Position numbers and translations under genes: made by a program
The notes under the pieces: model-generated
Database searches by the model: none
What the model saw: the letters and a program-made list of their open reading frames with translations, nothing else
Told to the model about the DNA's origin: nothing
Shown: in pieces, positions 59,946 to 64,000 of the stretch
Layout: every line of letters begins with the position of its first letter
Numbering within the stretch: position 1 is the first letter of the stretch
Assembly (NCBI GenBank): GCA_963169105.1
Contig: OY720633.1
Coordinates: forward strand, 160,533,780-160,597,779
From: Ceriagrion tenellum
Lineage: Eukaryota > Arthropoda > Insecta > Odonata > Coenagrionidae
DNA: 64,000 bases
Direction: 5' to 3'

Positions 59946-60240
59946 ATGGTAGAGACCTTTGAATTGGATACCGGACCTCACAGCACATGTATACCAAGCT
60001 TGCTTGAGTGGTTGAAGTATTTTTCCCACAGTGAATTAAACAAAAGGAAAGATACTTTGATTCAGTACCATAACAAGAAACTTAATTCTCAAATATATGT
60101 TGTTAAGGTAACTGTTGAGCTGAATGGTAACTCTTATAAACAACCACTGTATGTAGTAGACAATAAATGTTCAAATGCGTTAGGCAGAAACTGGATGAGA
60201 CTGTTACCACTTGATTGGGAAGCAGTTGCTGGTGTATGTT
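59946..60240 (+). pseudogene. Gypsy pol: aspartic protease region
   Basis: The frame FELDTGPHSTCIPS has the retropepsin catalytic triplet DTG at 59967-59975 and, 70-80 residues on, NALGRNWMRLL, the usual C-terminal protease motif (LGRNW). The catalytic triplet is intact but the region is separated from gag and RT by stops, including TAA at 60238-60240. The protease would cleave the gag-pol polyprotein. Confidence 0.75.
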
Positions 60241-61005
60241 AAGTTCATAAGATATCTCAAAGCAAAGCTCATAGCAAATTATCCAGAGGTATTTACATCT
60301 AAGGTTGGTGTTTTAAAAGGTACTAAGGGTACTCTTATTCTTAAGGAAAATGTTGTACTAGTATCTTTGCAAGCAAGACCCCTTGTTTATCAACCCCTTG
60401 TTGAAAATAAGATTTTAGACATGGTCTGTAATGGTCATTTAATAAAGCTAAGTGATGTAGAATTAGCTAAGAATCAGTGGGCAACCCCCATAGTGCCCAT
60501 TATTACAGAGTCAGGCGACAAGAAAATTAAAGTTAGGATCCGTGGTGACTTTAAAGTAACCCTAAACCCAAGATTGGTCGTCCTCAGTATCCTTTGCCTA
60601 AAATAGATGAAATATTTGTTAAGCTAGGGAAAGGAGTGAAGTTTACAAATTTAGACTTGAACAGCGCATACATATATGCATTTGGAAATGGATGAGCTTT
60701 CTCCAGAACTTCAAACAAATATTACCCCTTGGGACCTGTTAAAGTTAACACGATTAGCTTATGGAGTGGCATTGGCACCTGCAGTATGGCAATCTAAGAT
60801 GGATAGTATTCATTCTGGACTCAAGAAAACTTTTTGTTACCAAGATGATACTATAATTACAGGAGTATTCAATACTGAACATCGGCTAAATGTTATTGTT
60901 CTTGTTGAAAGGTATAAAGCTGCTGCATTAACTATTAATCTAACAAAGAGCCAATTCTTTCAGAAAGAAGATGAGTATTGTGGTCACATAACTGACAAAA
61001 ATTGA
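60241..61005 (+). pseudogene. Gypsy pol: reverse transcriptase region
   Basis: Broken frames carry RT motifs: NQWATPIVPI with IRGDFKVTLNP (60470-60570) and a damaged YPLGP-like loop near 60720. The catalytic YQDD box is intact at 60838-60849, followed by LTINLTKSQFFQKEDEYCGH. Stops at 60604 and 61003 and a frameshift around 60600-60680 remove the segment that would contain motif A, so the polymerase is dead. Confidence 0.8.
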
Positions 61006-61575
61006 CTACGAACTACACCCCAAAAGGTAAAAACAGTTTTAAATTCCCCTGAACCTATGGATGAGACACAAGTTAGATCATTTTGTGGAATGGTAAAATA
61101 TTATTCAAAATTTTTGCCAAATATATCAACAGTAATGAGCCCCTTGTATAACTGTTTGAACAAGTCAAAATTTGAATGGAATGCAAAGTGCAGTAAAGCA
61201 TTTAAGAAGGTAAAAGAATTACTTGCATCAACCAAAGTTCTAGCTCATTATGATCCAAATTTACCTGTAACTTTAGCTTGTGATGCCTCAGAAGCAAGAA
61301 TGGGAGCCTGTTTATCCCATTTTTATCTAAACAATGAAGAAAGAGCTTTAGCTTTTGCAAGCTCTACATAGTAAAAATCAGAAAAGAACTACTGTGTTCT
61401 TGATAAAGAAGCGAGAGCAATTGTGTGGGCTGTTAAGAAATCTGATCTATTTCTTAGAGGCCACCACTTTGTAATTATCACTGATCATGAGCCTGTGATC
61501 CACAATTTCAATCCTTATTCCTCTTTGTCAACCTTGAGTGATAAAATACGTCAAAGGCAGGCTGAGTTCTTATGA
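61006..61575 (+). pseudogene. Gypsy pol: RT connection and RNase H region
   Basis: The frame 61057-61371 reads RSFCGMVKYYSKFLPN (the usual RT-thumb motif) and VTLACDASEARMGACLSH (RNase H first Asp). After a stop at 61369-61371 the same region continues with VLDKEARAIVWAVKK (catalytic Glu area) and IITDHEPV (TDH motif). It is the RNase H that would remove template RNA. It is disabled by stops. Confidence 0.8.
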
Positions 61576-62920
61576 GTTCTGAGTTCTTGAGTGGCTATAA
61601 TTATGACATTCACTCTAGGAAGTCAGAAGAGAATGCAAATGCCAATGCATTATCTAAATTACCTATTTCCGAAAGTAAGGAGGAAGAGGTGATTATAAAT
61701 GTAATTTTTTTAATGCCAGATAGTGTCCCTGTGACAGCCACTGAACTAGCTAAAGAGACCCAGAAAGACAAGGAGTTAGCTTTAGGATATGAATATGTGG
61801 AAAACAATGAGTGGCCCACTAATGATAATGAACAATTGAAAGAATTTACAAAACACAAGTCAGAATTCTCTATTGCAAATAATTGTATAGTTTTAGCTGG
61901 AAGAGTTGTGATCCCAAGATCATTAAGATCCCAGTTACTTACTGAATTACATTCTGGTCACTTAGGGATCACCAAAATGAAATCATTAGCTAGGAATTTT
62001 ATTTGGTAGCCTGGGTTGGACAAGGAAACTGAGTCTCTAACTTCTTCATGTGAACTTCTTCACTTCTTCTCTAATTAGAAAGGAACCTATTAAAGCCCCA
62101 TATCATCCATGGGAATGGCCAACAGAGCCTTGGACACATATTCATCTAGATTTTGCCGGTCCATGTCTAGACTCAGTATTCTTAATCATTGTAGATTCTC
62201 ATAGTAAATGGCCAGAGGTAATCAAAATGTCCTCAACCACTAGTAATGCTTTGATTGATGCACTGATACCAATCTTTGCACAGTTTGGTCTACCAAAGGT
62301 TATTGTGAGTGATATGGTCCTCAATTTGTAAGTGGTGAATTTAAGTCATTCTGTAAGAAAAATGGTATTTTACATGTAACCATTGAACCATACCATCCAA
62401 ATATCAATGGATTAGCAGAGAGGGATGTTCAAACATTTAAACGTGCAATGTTGTCAAGCACATTTGATTCTTCTAGTGATTTTGACAAGTTGTACACCTG
62501 GTTATTGTCTTATAGAAATGCTGAACATTATTTTACGGGACAAAGTCCTGCTATGCTAATGTTGGGAAGACCACTGAGAACAAGATGGAGTTTAGTGAAA
62601 TCCTACAGTGCGTATCCTAGATATGTTACACCATTGTAAGAGAAAATTGGATCATTTCAAGTTGGTGATCAAGTACTGATAAGAAATTCAACAGATGAGA
62701 GAAAGCGGAAAAGGGGTGTGGTAATTAAACCATTGGGTAATGTCATGTATCTTGTAAGAGATGAAAATAACGTTGTAAGTAAAAAACATATTAATCAGCT
62801 GATACCAAATTTGGTTTCCCCTGTGGTCTTAAAACCCTATTTTGAACATGACAGAATGCTTAAAACCCCAGCCCCTGCTGCTGTAATGAAGAATGTAATT
62901 ACTTCCCAATTGAATTACTA
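61576..62920 (+). pseudogene. Gypsy pol: integrase region
   Basis: The zinc-binding part has LHSGHLGITKMKSLARNFIW (61947-62006), with a stop right after it and a disturbed CC pair. The catalytic core has HLDFAGPC (first Asp, about 62140), a second-Asp region VSDMVLNL (62306-62328) where a frameshift breaks the usual SDNGxQF motif, and NGLAERDVQTFK (Glu, about 62405). The C-terminal GPY/F-like module (VVIKPLGNVMYLVRDENNV) lies at 62718-62780. The integrase would insert the cDNA; this copy lacks a continuous frame. Confidence 0.8.
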
Positions 62921-63094
62921 ATGTCTAATGTGCATAGTGATAAGAATGTTGAAGAGGTTGACAAGAAGATGGAATCTGTGCCCCCGAGTACTGAGAAAGC
63001 TAGTATACAACCTAGAAGGAGTTATCGGCTGAGAAAGCCAAGACAAGTTTTTGATTTATCAACAAATGATTTGTTTTTTTGTATTGTATTATCT

Positions 63095-63104
63095 AAAAGG
63101 GGGA
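63095..63104 (+). promoter_or_regulatory. polypurine tract before the 3' LTR
   Basis: AAAAGGGGGA lies three bases upstream of the 3' LTR, the position at which plus-strand DNA synthesis is primed in LTR retrotransposons. Confidence 0.75.
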
Positions 63105-63107
63105 TGT

Positions 63108-63290
63108 TGTCACATCTCAAAGGCTGCCGCAAGGTTACATATTTTTGGTGTCACGTGGTGTTCAATAAAGATGGCTGTGACACAGAAAAGAACTTTTGTC
63201 ATCTTAAAGTTTTCCTTTCACATTTAAGATTAAGATGGTCTTAACTAAAGTTAACATAGTAAAGAAAGGATTAGAGAATGAGATACAACA
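63108..63290 (+). repeat. Gypsy 3' LTR
   Basis: 183 bp, from TGTCACATCTC to GAGATACAACA, followed by AATGG. It contains AATAAA near 63165, a plausible polyadenylation signal. Confidence 0.9.
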
Positions 63291-63295
63291 AATGG

Positions 63296-64000
63296 TAACA
63301 GATTTAATTATATCTATCAACTAATTGAAACCTCATTGTCAGTATTTACTAAGGAAAATAGAAAAGATAGGATGCTATTTAAAAATATGGAATTCCATGG
63401 AAATGTTGCAAAGTGGAGACTTAAAATTTTCTGTAAACCCCTAAATGATACAAGAAACTTCCTAACAACCTTCTAAAATGCTAGGCATATAATTTCCATC
63501 AAGTGTGCGGAAAATGCATGACTCATTCAAATATTAAGGAAATGTCTTTTAAAGGGAGAAGCTGGTTAAATAACATATGTTAGAAATGCACAGGGGAAAA
63601 ATCATGTCATAGCAAAAACACTAGATACCCCTTAGTATTTGAATTCAAGCATCTTGAATTACATTTGGAGGGGTGTTCCTCCTATTTCAGTAAGTACCAT
63701 AACCCCTTATCTACAAGTGGCAGGCAGTAATTGTAAATCTCACCTCAATCATAAAGCACATTTAAATAGTCCTATGATAGGAGCAAAGAATAAGGAGATA
63801 AGTTATTATTATAAATTACAATTTGAAATGAGCATACAGTTGTGAGGGGAAAAATAAGCAAAATCTCCTGAAAATAAGTGTTAAGAAGTTTTGTGGTACC
63901 TGACAGGGCTTTTGTATTTCCTTAATGGTATTGGCATAACCTTCAGCCTCAATCAGCAATGTCACAAAATATTTCACAAACTCTCACATTTTCAAATCCA
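63296..64000. other. unassigned AT-rich sequence
   Basis: No gene or repeat is recognised after the Gypsy element. Confidence 0.4.

Larger units (their letters stand above)
58353..63290 (+). mobile_element. Ty3/Gypsy LTR retrotransposon, Mag/K02A2.6-like, inactive
   Basis: This is a structurally complete element of about 4.9 kb: two 183-bp LTRs, gag, then a pol region in the Gypsy order protease, RT, RNase H, integrase. It is flanked by an exact 5-bp duplication AATGG (58348-58352 and 63291-63295). About 20 of 183 positions differ between LTRs, counted by eye, indicating an old insertion. Many stops and frameshifts, plus a MITE in gag, make it non-functional. There is no env-like frame after integrase. 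The Mag-type assignment is from the short LTRs and from the motif style of pol. Confidence 0.9.

Noticed and set aside
1..64000. CRISPR array, bacterial operon, phage or defence system
   Set aside because: No regularly spaced repeats, no clustered co-oriented long frames with ribosome-binding sites; the content is eukaryotic transposons.

Overview
The window looks like intergenic (or very long intronic) nuclear DNA of an animal, most likely an arthropod and probably an insect. It is AT-rich, open reading frames are short, and no operons or convincing host genes are visible. Almost everything recognisable is a decayed transposable element. Recognisable elements are non-LTR retrotransposons (RTE-like, Jockey/CR1-like and other endonuclease/RT types), tRNA-derived SINEs, a hAT transposase of the ZMYM1/DUF4371 kind, a Ty3/Gypsy element of the Mag/K02A2.6 style, MITEs and several short palindromic repeats. 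The arthropod assignment is inferred from the combination of families; the sequence does not name a species.

Layout. 0.9-3.0 kb: RTE-like LINE relic (+). 4.7 kb: weak Tigger/pogo N-terminus relic. 7.1 kb: near-perfect palindrome. 8.1 and 13.6 kb: two minus-strand SINEs of one family (A). 13.9-15.3 kb: a GC/CpG-rich island of unknown role. 19.1-20.9 kb: LINE relic (-). 23.8 kb: 3' end of the 0.9-kb RTE family. 24.5 kb: second palindrome. 24.9 kb: LINE 3' fragment (-). 29.3 kb: a different SINE (B) next to a 20-bp tandem repeat. 29.7-30.4 kb: LINE relic (+). 33.5-34.7 kb: two abutting MITEs. 38.5-40.2 kb: LINE relic (+). 41.4 and 48.0 kb: more palindromes. 43.5-44.9 kb: Jockey/CR1-like relic (-). 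46.4 kb: LINE 3' fragment. 48.5 kb: two SINE heads arranged head-out as an inverted pair.

50.7-52.3 kb is a layered insertion site: a fragment of the 43.5-kb LINE family, an RTE copy of the 0.9-kb family beside it, a SINE inside that RTE with a clean 9-bp duplication, and an internal fold-back inversion in the RTE. 53.3-56.0 kb is a frameshifted hAT transposase with one recognisable terminal repeat. 58.35-63.29 kb is a complete but dead Gypsy element with two 183-bp LTRs, a 5-bp target duplication, and a hAT-type MITE carrying a long G run inserted in gag.

Nothing here looks like a functioning multi-gene system. The genes do not work together; they record successive transposition events. The most informative regions are the nested 50.7-52.3 kb site, the Gypsy plus MITE pair, the set of palindromic repeats with a shared CCTGAAGATG core, the paired MITEs, and the unexplained CpG-rich island.
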